The notes: generated by a model from the letters alone, not told the origin. Positions 1 through 10,547 are shown, counted from the first letter of the stretch. The stretch: DNA of 18,299 nt from Bondarzewia mesenterica (GCA_004802705.1 SGPL01000296.1:1-18299), one strand, 5' to 3'. Made by a program: numbers and translations.

Positions 1-39
1 TAGTATCGTCCAGCGCCGGCTCTCGCTGCTCGCGTCGTG

Positions 40-445
40 TCTGCGCTGGTCTTGTGTCTGACTGTTTGTATCTCCGTGTCTCTGTTTGTCTGTCGTCTGT
101 GCTGTCCTCGTCCTCCGTGTTGTTGTCCTGCCGCGCTGTCCTTGTCTCTTCTGTCTCGTCTTTCTCTATTGTACCTGTCTGTGTATCCCCGCTGTAGTCC
201 GCGTCCTTCTGCCTGCATGCCCGTGTGTCTGTATAACTACTGTGTCATCCTGTTCTGCCGCTCCGTATTCGTGTTCGATTTTTGCCCTTTCTTTTCCCCC
301 GTTCTTTTTCATCTCATATTTTTCATCAAGCATTTGCGATCCTTCGAACGCTGTTTATTTTCCCTCACTTCCATCCATCTGTATGTTTTCATTGCGCCGT
401 CCTGGTCTTTTTCTACTGTTTCGCTGTTTTTGTCCACCAGCATAG
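40..445. repeat. pyrimidine-rich low-complexity tract
   Basis: The plus strand is dominated by C and T, with recurring CTGTCTGT, GTCCT and TCTCT words and very few A bases over the first 200 positions. Overlapping frames are open here only because stop codons need A. Their translations are Cys/Leu/Ser/Val-rich and lack splice or domain signals, so I do not call a gene. It may be a degenerate microsatellite or a strand-asymmetric region. Confidence 0.6.
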
Positions 446-2141
446 ATGATGAGGGGTCGTGGTGTGGTAGTGAGGGGCGTCGGAGGTCACGTAATTCAGT
501 TCCTGTGGTGGCGTAGTTTTGCAGTCCGCAGGCTTTCCTCACCGGGAGTCAATTGCCAGTCAAGGTTGGCGCACCTTGGGCGCACACCACTTTCTTCCAC
601 ACTCGAGCGCGCTACCAAGGCTTCCTAGCACAGTTCGTTTCAGAACGATGATCAGGCCGCTTTGAAACACAGGGAGAGTGGAGCACCCTCTCGCGCCACT
701 TGAACGATATATGAGGTGGCAGTACCGCGTTCAGGATCTACTGAGTAGTATCCATCTAGTGTGAGTCAATGTTTGTAAGTATTCGCTATGACCGAGGTCT
801 CTCTTCCCCATGATCTGCTNATTATTCGTAATGTGAAACAGGAGCAGATGCAAGGCTAGGGAGCAGCCCCCCGTTTCTGAAAAAAAAATCTACACCGCCA
901 CGTCTGACTCCTCCGAGGAAGTTAGCATGTAGGGGATAGCATGTTGGTCAGGAACATTCATCACGTCCGTCAAACATCAACAATCGTGTTCAGCGGTCGT
1001 ACCTTTTGTTCACACTGGTCGGGTTCCTAGTCAGGACGGTGATGTCGAGAGTCTCCACCCCCTTTGATGTGGCTTGGTGCTGTGCATACAGCTGTCCTCA
1101 TCATCACCTTGATTGATTATTTGCAGCGCTTTGTGCTTGAAGACGTGCCCAGGTTCACCTGTGAACTCATCTGGTGAATTGCGCGGTCTTAGTTCTTTTT
1201 ACACTCAGATTCTGACAATTGGCAGGTTTCTCTACTTCTCTTTCAATGTAGGACTGTGCTTGGTTCATTCTCATCAAAAGGTGTCTAGTGCTAAGGGCTG
1301 TCCGTGCACAATTCTGTTATTCTCATCATTGCAATGATTAATTGCACCGTTTCATTACTAACGAGTCGGAAAGTACAAGGATCGTGATCAGTATGGAGAA
1401 ACGTTGCACAGTCCAATTTGCTATGTACAGCCTGAGCACAGAGATTCAAGTATGTACGCTCAAATTCAAACCTTGTCAGCCGACGACGGGACCGAAAGCA
1501 GAGCACGTCGACGTCATAGTTCCACGATCTCTGTTTGTCGGAGGGGGCGAATCATTTTGAAAATTTAGTCTGACAGCCGCGTCACTCAACCACATGCCAT
1601 TTCTTAAAGCGCCCTGCGTGGTCATAACATAACACAGATGCAGTATGCTTGTCCTTTTTCCTAAGTTCTTTCCAATGATTGATCGTTCAGAAATTCTAAT
1701 TCACGTACTTATATCAGTTCCCGCGCAGAATTTCCGAGATCTGCAGAGATGATCGACGATCGATCAATGATCACTGCAGTGCTGAACAACAGCACTTGCT
1801 GCGGTCTGCGCCGCCACTAGGATGATCTTTCGATGAATGAAATAGGTCAGAATTTTTTGGTATGCGATTACCCAACTATCTAATGATCCCGTATCGGTCC
1901 GTATCTGTCGGGATCTTCTCATCCTTTGTCCTTGACAGGGCATTGCTAGGAAGTCGAAAAATTGACTCGACACACAGAGCTTAATGGGGATGCCAAGGTG
2001 CCATGCGATTGATCTGTCCAAATCACATCCTCCATTCATTTTTCTTTTGCTTTCAATCACGGAATGAGGAACAGGAAGTCGTTGTTTTCTCTGCGGGGCA
2101 ATGCCACCACGACCTTCTTCAATACGCAAAATTCCGAGCAT
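446..2141. other. intergenic region, no supported gene
   Basis: I examined both strands. Open frames are all under about 125 codons, mutually overlapping, and show no recognisable domain, consistent splice junctions or extended coding composition. One ambiguous base occurs near 820. A short perfect hairpin near 1780 is listed separately. I saw no tRNA-like cloverleaf. The right end holds the presumed promoter of the seven-helix protein gene. Confidence 0.5.
1778..1796. repeat. 7-bp perfect inverted repeat (hairpin)
   Basis: AGTGCTG at 1778-1784 is followed by the spacer AACAA and then its exact reverse complement CAGCACT at 1790-1796. It lies just downstream of a run of GATC/GATCG words (about 1750-1772). 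No T-run follows and this is a eukaryotic intergenic region, so it is not called a terminator. Its role is unknown and it may be chance. Confidence 0.35.
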
Positions 2142-2151
2142 GGCTTATAAG
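2142..2151 (+). promoter_or_regulatory. TATA-like element upstream of the seven-helix gene
   Basis: GGCTTATAAG contains TATAA about 94 bases before the ATG at 2244. With a start site some 30-40 bases downstream of the TATA element, the 5' leader would be about 55-65 bases, reasonable for a basidiomycete gene. The call rests on sequence and position only. Confidence 0.35.
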
Positions 2152-2243
2152 ACCTCGCCAGGCTGGTCGTCGATAGTTGTCTCCTTTTCTCGCGTATCCG
2201 GCTTCTATTGAACAAAACCGACAAGTCGAATCTACGACGTACA

Positions 2244-3763
2244 ATGAACTCGACATTGACTGAGCCGTCAGTGGTGTTCCAACATGTTGGTTCCGTCTTC
2301 GTACACAACGTGGTTCAGCTAGTTTGTCAAACGGTATTTTATGGTCCTTCGTTTTTCTCCTCTCCATCTATCAATCATTGTGCTTATCCCAGTCGTATCT
2401 AGGTATATTCACCTGCCTGATATGCTGTTCAACGTATCTGCTTTTGTATGTTTGATACCGCTGTTATTTCTGCTAGTCTAACTGCTGCCCCGAACAGCCG
2501 GAAGGGATTACGATCTAGGGCTAATGTGGTGCTGCTGATTGCCACTCTCACCATGTTCGGGGTATCGAGCGCTCAATGGGGAACTCAATTCGCTGCTGTC
2601 GTGAAACAAATCCAAGGCGTCCTAACCAGAGAGCCCGATCAGACATTGGAGAGCAAGTATCCAACTGTGAACGAAACGACGTTGAAACTGAGCTTTGTGG
2701 ATCAATATCTATCATCCATTAACGTGAGTCCTCGCTATTATGCGTTCAAACTTGAAGAAACTGAAATTTTTTCTTGAATCAGTTCCTCGTAGGCGACTCC
2801 ATCGTTATCTGGAGGGCGTGGGTCCTGTACGATCGAAAAAGGAAGGTCATGATGGTTCCGATAGTTCCATTGATAATTGCTACTGGTACGCCTCCTTCAA
2901 TCCTCATCAGACTCAAAGGCCGTTGTTGATGCTCGTCTAAGCCACTACATTCTTGGTTGCGGGATTGCAAAGCAGGATATTATCAACCAAAGTTGAGGAC
3001 CCAGGTGATATCTACAACATCCTGGCCGGCTGGTTTCAAATCGCAACGTATGGTTTAGAACTGACAACAAACCTCGCGGCCACATCGCTTATCGCCTACA
3101 AAGCGTGGTAAGGACACAATATTCTATCGAGCTGTACTCGCTAAGTTCTGATCAGCACCTGACACTAGGAAACATCGAAAACTCATCAAAAGCGCCCTTG
3201 GCCCTCGAAAGACGACCAAGGTCGAAAAAGTCCTCGCCCTTCTAACCGAGTCTGGCATCCTTTATTGTTTCCTCTGGGTAAGCTTGTGTCATTCATAAGC
3301 GCTACTTCGAAAAGAATCTGATAAACACATATGGCAGGTACTCTTGATAGGATTTCAGTTTGTGCCTTCAGCCGGTTTCTTTTCCAACTACTTCACCCCA
3401 AGCGCTGTTCACATTGCTGTGAGTTCGCCCATCATGATTCCTCGCCCAATTCGAACATCACCAAAATTAAAATTCGTAAATTAGGGCATGTATCCCACCC
3501 TCATTGTCATTTTGGTCAGCATAGACCGGACTGTCTGGGAGATGACCGGCATTCTGGTGGCTGACAGCGTGCACCATGAACAGAACCCTGGCATGCTCGA
3601 GTTTGCTCACCCCCGTTTCAGTTTGTCTATTGAAGTGGGCAGGCAAGAGCGTTCTTTGGGAAGCGTTCTTCAGCTGAGCTCCGTTCAGGTTCAGAGTGCA
3701 GGCGGGGATGTCCAGCTTACCACAGTCGAAGAGAATTTGAAGGCCGCATCATTCGTCGTCTGA
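2244..3763 (+). CDS. seven-transmembrane protein of an uncharacterised Agaricomycete family
   Basis: Exons: 2244-2343, 2403-2445, 2498-2723, 2783-2885, 2942-3107, 3169-3277, 3338-3418, 3485-3763. The phases agree and give 368 residues. Introns are 52-66 bp; intron 2 has a GTATGT donor and a CTAAC branch site. Seven hydrophobic helices are visible at about 31-48, 57-75, 124-139, 146-166, 188-210, 241-259 and 279-297, followed by a ~70-residue polar tail. Helix 3 carries GDSIVIWRAWVLY, a pattern I know from the large orphan multi-helix family of mushroom-forming fungi. MNST at the N terminus could be an outward glycosylation site. It lacks features of STE3 pheromone receptors, and ligand and role are unknown. 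The first two exons were chosen because they restore helix 1; a later ATG at 2448 would lose it. A sensing or receptor-like role at a membrane is inference from topology. Confidence 0.8.
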
Positions 3764-3999
3764 GAAACGGTCTAAGTGCTTTCGGTTTTGGTATCTTACT
3801 TATCTTAGCTGGTATGCTCTTAGAGATTTCTTTGAACCGCAAAAGTGTAAATTTTAGGTTAGCTTTTTCGAGGTGAAAACGGATGGCCCATCGTGTAGTT
3901 TAATTATTGTTCAGACTAGAATTCGTTAGACTATACCTCGTTAATACAATAATAAGGATTGTAAAAGGACCTCCGTTCTTTTCCTGATAGTACGCGAGG

Positions 4000-4548
4000 A
4001 TGATGCCGTACATAGATCGATGTGCAGGAAATCAGGGGAGTGTAAAAGACTCCTGCGAGGTCCTCGCCTCGCCTATATGGCACGTCCAATCTAGACATTT
4101 GACTCCTGAAATCCTACCGACTGAATGATTTCGTTCTCCAGCGCTTGATAAAGCACCGGAAACCGAGGCCTTGAGGTAGGGGAAGAATCAGGCGAAGAGA
4201 CGTCCAGATCCCAGAAAAAAAAAACGAAAACGAACCGGGAAGTCAAGTTTAAGGACGCAGTTGGAAACCGTAAGGCTCGGTAACGGGCGAATGAGCTGAG
4301 GATGCAATTGTCACAGCCTCTAAAATGGGAGTCTGAGGACGTTGAGAAAGTCCCGGAACATGAAGTTCTTCGAAGAGGTGAGTCACGCACAAGTTAAATT
4401 TTGACGCATTTGAAAATTCTGGCCTGACCCACCCGGTATGTCAGCCATCAGCGCCATTGCTGCATTGCGCGATGTGAGACAGTGGTTGAAGGCGATATCG
4501 GCAGTTTCGAAGGAGCAGATTAAGGATCTGCAGAAAATGTTGAGTTAA
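4000..4548 (+). CDS. possible small spliced gene or gene remnant, unknown function
   Basis: The best part is an exon at 4317-4377, a 67-bp intron 4378-4444 (GTGAGT...TCAG) and a final exon 4445-4548 ending in TAA. Together they read in one frame as a charged, helix-prone C terminus (PLKWESEDVEK... then ...KEQIKDLQKMLS). Upstream, a GTAAGG...CACAG intron (4270-4316) joins in phase to a basic Lys/Arg-rich stretch. Two further weak introns (4040-4141, and 4176-4214 of only 39 bp) would connect this to an ATG at 4000, for about 97 residues. The upstream half depends on doubtful splice sites and crosses an A9 run, so the call could be a pseudogene or a chance open frame. Alternatively, the ATG at 4438 gives a 36-codon frame covering the last exon. 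I recognise no family. Confidence 0.3.
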
Positions 4549-5990
4549 GTGTGCGGGGCGTGCATGCTAGGTTTCTTGGGACCAGAATGTTGGTTTGGCG
4601 AGAGGCAACTAGTAGATGAGAAGCTGAAACCTCACGCGGCGGATATCCATTGAGAATACGACTGATTGTGTTTTACGGACTTGTAACTTACCTTGTTGAA
4701 ACCTGTTGAACGGTAAGCCTTGCGGCGGCACTCAGCGGGTGACTAGTCCCAGTTTCGTAACATGAATTATTGACTACAGTGCATGGACCACGATCATGGC
4801 CGCATGTTCTGGGTGAGTGAAACACTTTCCAATAACATGGAAGACGGTGTTACTGTGGCCTTGAAGCTTCATTTCGTGGTGGTGCCAGAGATTTAATTCG
4901 AAGTTGTCTTTGAACACGTCGGAGTAAGCAGTTCGGAGTCAAAAAATGTGAACGACGCCACGTTGTCGCGGCATCACTGCGGCAGATCCCAAGGCTCGTC
5001 TTCCAATCAACTGCTCAGAGTAAAAACCAAAGAACCATAAAGAACACCAATTGCGGCGTAATGTCACTTCAATCTATTTCTCCTATCCGGGAAACAGTCG
5101 AAAACTCATTGGTTGCGCAGCATTGATTCAAGTTACTTTTGTACGACTATGCGGACATCCGCATCCATATGTGTATACGCCGCCATATTCCCCGATGGTC
5201 ACATTCTTGAAGGCTATCGATTTGTCCTGGAGTCTCAAAAGCCATGTGAATCATCTCTCTGAACCTAAAATTCAGTTAGCCTACTCTCGTGCAGCTCGAA
5301 AGGGGGGGTTTTTTTTTTCGCAGACCAATGATGTCGATGAATCGGCAGACTCTTTGGCACACACTCCGCCCTTCCGCTTCCATGGAATATCCACGGTACG
5401 CCGCATACTATTCTTATGCCTGCCTGGACATGTTCATTAGGTTCTCGTTGAGTACAGTCCATGTGATTCCGCGGACGCAAAAACAAGTAAAGCAGGCCTT
5501 ATGGATCAGCAAGCGGAGATGCTCCAAGGCAGATATCGGATGAGACTGTCGCGCAGATATCGTTGTGGTTGAGTTTTGCTACTGATATGTCTTGGTGAGT
5601 TTCAAGCCTCATGTGGGTACAATTTCACAGATAAAGCTGAAGTGCCAGGCATCAACTACTTACTCCACGATAATTTGCATACTACTGCCTGACTGATACT
5701 GATCACTACACTATCAGGTTTCCATCAAGCTCAGCTTGACGTGATGAATTCGTGGGCCAAATGCCACACGTAGAGTAGGCGTCATGCGGATGATGCTGTT
5801 TGGCATATACAGTAAGTATGGATCTATAAGTATCGTCTTTTCTCTGCAAATAGGCGTCGCCGTTAGTCCTGGCATGTAATCCGGGCTTAGTGAATCTATT
5901 CACAGGAAATCCACCCGATATACTGTGATCATTTGGTCGCCATGTCACGAAGCCCACCTTGTGATCACTGAATGGAACATCAGCCATTGG
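4549..5990. other. intergenic region, no supported gene
   Basis: There are overlapping open frames of up to about 129 codons (for example around 5051-5440), but they carry no domain and run through the G7/T10 homopolymer at 5302-5318. A short frame from 4782 begins MDHDHGRMFW and is followed at once by a GTGAGT donor-like word, but I could not find a continuing exon. I see nothing RNA-like. The right end is the presumed promoter of the first P450 gene. Confidence 0.45.
5302..5318. repeat. G7-T10 homopolymer junction
   Basis: Seven G bases (5302-5308) run directly into ten T bases (5309-5318), followed by CGCAG. The T-run plus CAG resembles an intron 3' end, but I found no donor and no convincing flanking exon. 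Homopolymers of this length are prone to length errors in draft assemblies. Confidence 0.7.
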
Positions 5991-5991
5991 G

Positions 5992-5997
5992 TATATA
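5992..5997 (+). promoter_or_regulatory. TATA-like element upstream of the first P450 gene
   Basis: TATATA within GGGTATATATTC lies about 103 bases before the P450 start codon at 6100, so a start site around 6025 would give a leader of about 75 bases. The call rests on position and sequence only. Confidence 0.35.
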
Positions 5998-6099
5998 TTC
6001 ATAATCTTACAATCGACCTGGCTTCGCTCCTATCATCAGTTTTTCTTATCTGCAAGTCGCGAAACCCACGGTTAACGTCCAGGACATCGTCTGCAACAG

Positions 6100-8376
6100 A
6101 TGCTCGACATCACTGATTTTCCATCTACCCTTGCTCTTATCTCCTTCGTCGGCCTCTTTGGATATATCTATCGAACAAGAAGTCATCCAAGCTATCTTCC
6201 ACCAAGCCCTCCTGGACCCAAACCCCTTCCACTCCTCGGAAATCTGCTCTCCCTCCCTTCCGCCAAGCCATGGGAGACGTACGCATCATGGTCTCGTGAG
6301 AATAAGAGTAAACCCTTCGGTTCGATATATAATACGTCTGACATAAATTGACGTCGTATATCGTAGGTGATCTGATATCCGTCCGGACATTCGGTCAACT
6401 GTCCGTCATCGTCAATACCCTCGAAGCAGCGAAGGAACTCCTTGAGCGTCGCTCAGCAGTCTATTCTGATCGCCCACTGATTCCCATGATTGAGATGTAT
6501 GTCTATGTGACTTTCAATCACTGTTTTTCTGAGGGACAGAAAAAGTCAAAAACTCATGTACATTGAACAAACAGGATGGAGTGGGATTTCAATCTCGGCC
6601 TCATGCCATATTCAGACAAGTGGCGCAGGGGACGAAAGGTGTTCCATCAGCACTTTCACGCCAGGGTAGCTGTGGTATATCAGCCCCTGCAGGAGGAGTG
6701 CGCGAGAGCTCTGTTAAAGTTGTTGCTCGAAAAGCCCAAAGACTTCCTGGCGCACCTAAGAATGTGAGCGGCACTTGTAGTTCCCTGAATCCTTGTCTAA
6801 AGCCGAAAACAATTGCTGAACGACGTGCCGGGACATGCTACGGGGACATAGTTATGCAGCAAAAATCGCAATGACAATCGCGTACGCGCACGATGTCGAG
6901 CCTTCCGGAGATCGGTATATCGACATTGCGGAACGGTCCGTGGCCATGGTGTCAAACTCTGTCTTTCCGGGCGCAGTGCTGGTCAACGTGTTCCCGTTCT
7001 TGCGGAACCTGCCCGATTGGTTTCCGGGTACATATTTCAAGACTTATGCGAAGAGGTGTGCGGCGCTGACGCGCGAGATGCGCGACAAGCCATTCGAGGC
7101 GGTCAAGGCCTGCATGGTGAGCTCTATCAGTCATCCACGGATATGTAGATATTCCTTGTTGATCTGGCATGCTTCCTGTGGGTCTGCAATGTCTTCAATG
7201 TGCAAAGGTTGATGGCGCCGCACGTCCGTCACTGACGATGACGTTACTTGAAGAAAACGAGGCGAGAGGAGGCGGAGAGGCTGGAGAAGATGTCATCAAA
7301 GACGTGGCAGCCTTGACGTACCTGGGTAAGCAAATGTTCATGTCATAAACGTCCACGTACTAATGACATTGCACGGTGTGCTCATTTTTACCTATTTCAA
7401 CATAAGCGGGAGAAGACACGGTGCATCACACTCATTATTCCTCATGAAGTTGTGCCCTTATTTCCGCCCATTGTCGCAGACCGTTTCGGCGCTCACTACT
7501 GTGATCCTCGCACTCGTCCTTCATCCTTCTGTCCAGCGTCGCGCACAAGCTGAACTTGACCGCGTTGTCGGCCGCGCGTGCTTACCGACGTTCGAGCAAC
7601 GCGAGGCATTGCCCTACGTTGGTGCAGTCTGTCGCGAAACACTGCGTTGGATACCCGTCACTCCTCTTGGAGTGACACATTCGGCTTACCAGGACGATAT
7701 CTACAAAGGGTGGGGTGTTCCGAAAGGTGTGTGACCTTCAGCGATAACCCACAGCGTGAAATGCCCTGTCCTCATGACAATAAATACAGGGACACACATC
7801 ATCATAAATGCATGGTACGTTCGATGTTGTTATGCTCAGATCAGCGTGTGACTAGATGCTCTTCTCGGACCAGGGCCATGTTGCACAATCCTGAGGAATA
7901 TGAAGATCCGGAATCTTTCAAACCTGAACGTTTTTTGAACGAAGACGGAACACTGAACAACGACGAGGTGCAACCTGCGTTCGGATTTGGTAGACGGTGC
8001 GTATGTTAAATGATTAAGAATCTCCTTACACAGAGCAATTGCTCAACAAACGAATACCGGACGAACGATGTACTGATTTCAGTCTGTCAGAATTTGTCCA
8101 GGAAGACACCTCGCTAGCGCAACATTGTGGATCATGGTTGCATCCATCTTAGCCGTCTATGATATTGAGAAGGCACAGGATGACACAGGGACTGATATTC
8201 CAGTCTCTGTTGACTGCACCGATGGGGTAGTCAGGTACGGGAGTGTCATTCTTGATTTCATTGACTCAGTGCGATCGGTCTTGACGTGGTTTTTGCTTTG
8301 AAGTCACCCCTTGCCCTTCAAATGTTCGTTCCGCCCAAGAAACGACAGAGCTGCGGACCTCATCCATGAAGCATGA
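6100..8376 (+). CDS. cytochrome P450 monooxygenase (O-methylsterigmatocystin oxidoreductase-like)
   Basis: Exons: 6100-6307, 6367-6496, 6575-6763, 6852-7116, 7208-7325, 7407-7420, 7480-7726, 7790-7814, 7874-7996, 8091-8234, 8304-8376. They sum to 512 codons including the stop: 511 residues, the normal size of a microsomal fungal P450. Visible landmarks are an N-terminal membrane anchor (about 9-24), a proline-rich hinge (PPSPPGPKPLPLLGN, 34-48), helix C WRRGRK, I-helix AGEDTT (304-309), K-helix ETLR (361-364), the FKPERF segment, and the heme loop FGFGRRICPG with Cys442 as the iron ligand. It should hydroxylate a small organic substrate at the ER membrane using a P450 reductase; the substrate cannot be read from sequence. 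The sequence style matches the expanded basidiomycete families annotated as O-methylsterigmatocystin oxidoreductase-like (CYP64-related); I do not assign a CYP number. Exons 6 and 8 are only 14 and 25 nt. All key residues are intact, so the gene appears functional. Confidence 0.93.
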
Positions 8377-8558
8377 TCAGTGTAGCGTTGTATCGTGGTG
8401 ACTGACTGTCCACCGTTTTCAAAGGGTTGCATGACTTCGAGCTTGAAATTGGCAAGATAATCAGGTAGTCGACACTTTCTATGATTATTTTGTCCATTAC
8501 TTGAGGGGAATATATATGAACTTCCGGCATCATTCCTGAAGAGCATGGTGTATTGCAG

Positions 8559-8932
8559 TTGGGACTGCATTCTTTCACTGACCAACACTTTCCCGTTTGG
8601 ACACAGCGAAAGGACTTGGCAACAACCACTTGTCAACGCCATCATCACGACGAAGATCCATACTTGATTAGAATCTGCCGATACTCTTCTAAAGACAAGG
8701 GCTTTATCCGCAGTATACAATGGCTTTCGAGTAGCCAGGAAGCGAAACATACCATAGTACTGACACTCAAACCTAGAGCCGTTGTCTGACCCACTGATCA
8801 GACGCGATTGTGCGGTTGGTCGAACGTGTCGAACACGCATTGAGGACGCATCGAAGCTACATTGAGATGATCAGTCTCTCGTTGGCTGATCCTCCGGCGA
8901 TCAAAGATAAGCTCGACAAGATGAGACAATGA
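8559..8932 (+). CDS. coding-like exons of an unrecognised gene (partial or decayed)
   Basis: The final 131 bases (8802-8932) after a good acceptor (CTGACCCACTGATCAG) stay open to TGA and read as a charged helical C terminus (AIVRLVERVEHALRTHRS... ending KDKLDKMRQ), with about 62% G/C at third positions. A 71-bp intron at 8731-8801 (GTAGCC donor) joins it in phase to an open stretch at 8559-8730. That stretch follows another acceptor (TATTGCAG), but I could not find a convincing upstream exon or ATG. A different frame at 8559-8668 also looks coding, which hints at frameshift decay. It begins about 180 bases after the P450 stop. I do not recognise the family. A 178-codon open frame lies antisense over 8304-8840; only one of the two readings can be the main one. 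Confidence 0.3.
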
Positions 8933-9146
8933 ATTGGATTGTGCGAGATGAATTGAGAGATCTCCAAAATACCAAATTTTCTAGACAACAAAACTAATCG
9001 TCCCATTGCGGAATTCGGATACCAGACACTACCCGGAAAAGCGTGTCACTGAAATTGTCTTTTTGAGACTCGCCGTCTGAAAGACGTGGCCATGACAGAA
9101 CGGATGTTATCTGCAACGAACGTAGTCTAAGGATAGCCTACGCATG
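8933..9146. other. region downstream of the fragment and of the convergent kinase-like gene
   Basis: This short region is where transcription from the plus-strand fragment and the minus-strand kinase-like gene would converge. I see no open frame, repeat or RNA structure. It presumably holds the 3' untranslated end of the kinase-like gene. Confidence 0.4.
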
Positions 9147-10547
9147 TCAACGTCCCCAATACCAGTCGGCGTCTGAGGTCTTCACTCCGGGCTTAATCCT
9201 CCAGCGAAGGTATTCCCACCGCCACCCTTTTCCTTCCTTGTCAAGCACGATTACGTCGGGAGGAACATCGGATACCCTTTCGAACTTCTGATCTCGCCAA
9301 TCAGGGCGCATCTTCTCTACTCGCGCGTTCGACATGGTGTATCCTATTAGATCTGAACAAGACTCGTGGTAATCGCGCCATGGGGATGGGTTGTGCCAGC
9401 CTAACCCTTCAAGGAGTCTTCGGGCGTCCTTAACTTCGCCACAGCCGCTGACGAAGCCGACCCACTCGTCATCTGTGCAGTCCGATGGTTTGACCTTTAC
9501 GGATCCAAAGTCTATCAAGACAGGGTGATCGAGATCGTCGCGTCGAACGATGATGTTACGCGCGGCGATGTCATCGTATACGACTTTGAGGTCTCGAATG
9601 CGACGTACAGTGTTGAGCACACCTTGCGAAACTCGCTCGGCGTCTGTTTCGGTGATATCGGAGAGGATGGTAAACTTGTCCATAGGCGTCCCATCGATGT
9701 GTTCGATAATCAGTCCGTCAACGTTAGCAATGAGGGGATCGAGGTCGGAACTTCCGTCGCCGACGATCAGACGGCAGGTCCCATAAAAGCGCGGAATATG
9801 TCGGCCCTGAAGGGATCGCAATGCTCTATACGCAGATACCTCCTGGTCATAGGTAAAGACCACGTCCTCCCACCTATCCATCTCGATCGACCAGTCACCA
9901 AATTCACCTTCGCGTGCGGAATCTGGGCGTGCACTGTCCCGAGTCTTGACACCGCCAAGACGCTGCCAGTAGTTTTTCCAAACCCCACTCCTAACGTTGC
10001 GAAGTCCAGCTTTGAAATTTTCATCAACAGCTGCAGTCCAAGGGATAGTTCGGCCATAGCCGTGGTCTATGTCAGGGGTAGTGAATCGAGGGTCCAGAAG
10101 TTTGAGTATGAATTGGGATGGAATAACGGCATCTATGCGTAGGGTCTGCACGAGAAGGGTTTGGGAAATGGTGAACGGTGTGAATGCCTTGATCACGGTA
10201 ACCTCAAGTGGGAGAGCGCGGACGCCCTCCTCTGGCGTAAATTGGAGGGTCAAATTGGAACGAGGAGTGTAACGGCAAGCAATTGGCAGACTACTTATCG
10301 TTCCGTCAGCTATATTATTAGCACGATGAAAAGGATCATTTCACCTCACATTCCCATTTATTGGTAGCTGAGACTTGAGCGACGGAAATGGTGTAGTTGA
10401 GAGAGGGCGAACGTAGCGGATATGGTGTGTCTGCGCCACTCTTCCCAGAGTTGAAGTCGACCCATTGAGATGCACCGATGGTTGGACTGGGACTGGCCGG
10501 AGAGAGGAAGCAGGAAGCGTATGAGGTTTTGACAACCTTCGCCTCAT
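9147..10547 (-). CDS. protein kinase-like protein (divergent fungal family)
   Basis: The main exon, 9147-10309, is joined by a 40-bp intron (10310-10349) to an upstream exon reading YPLRSPSLNYTISV..., a pattern usual at the start of this Agaricomycete family. For the start I propose ATG at 10547, an 11-nt first exon (10537-10547) and a 44-bp intron (10493-10536, weak GTTGTC donor), giving about 438 residues; other starts remain possible. In that numbering the kinase fold is seen as FILKL (Lys121), the helix-C Glu in YDQEVSAY (Glu208), a catalytic loop YDDIAARN (Asp298, Asn303) and IDFGS (Asp318). The usual HRD is YDD, so His and Arg are replaced while the catalytic Asp and metal-binding Asn/Asp remain. 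No clear glycine-rich loop is seen. It may phosphorylate proteins or small molecules, or be a pseudokinase. It is not of the FunK1 type. It is convergent with the first P450 and divergent from the second. Confidence 0.82.

Noticed and set aside
37..516. 159-codon and overlapping 119-codon frames with Cys/Leu/Ser-rich translations
   Set aside because: Two frames are open together because the tract is nearly free of A; there is no domain or splice evidence.
2448..2777. Start of the seven-helix protein at the ATG at 2448
   Set aside because: It would read through an intron with GTATGT donor and CTAAC branch site and would lose the first transmembrane helix; the upstream start at 2244 restores both.
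4203..4269. Reading VKFKDAVGN in an alternative frame, resembling a motif start of a fungal ubiquitin-like domain family
   Set aside because: The match is only a few residues; the intron that follows leads to an immediate stop in that frame, and the rest of the domain is absent.
4782..4895. Short frame starting MDHDHGRMFW, reminiscent of the His/Met-rich N terminus of Ctr copper transporters
   Set aside because: No following exon with the membrane helices or MxxxM motif of Ctr proteins was found.
5051..5440. 129-codon open frame on the plus strand
   Set aside because: It crosses the G7/T10 homopolymer, has an unlikely composition and no family features; competing frames overlap it on both strands.
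6764..6780. Early acceptor at TTGTAG (6780) for intron 3 of the first P450
   Set aside because: It would make a 17-bp intron and break the frame; the acceptor at 6851 restores the conserved helix D/E alignment.
9525..10142. 205-codon open frame on the plus strand across the kinase-like gene
   Set aside because: It lies wholly antisense to an exon with clear kinase motifs; its length follows from the codon composition of the opposite strand.
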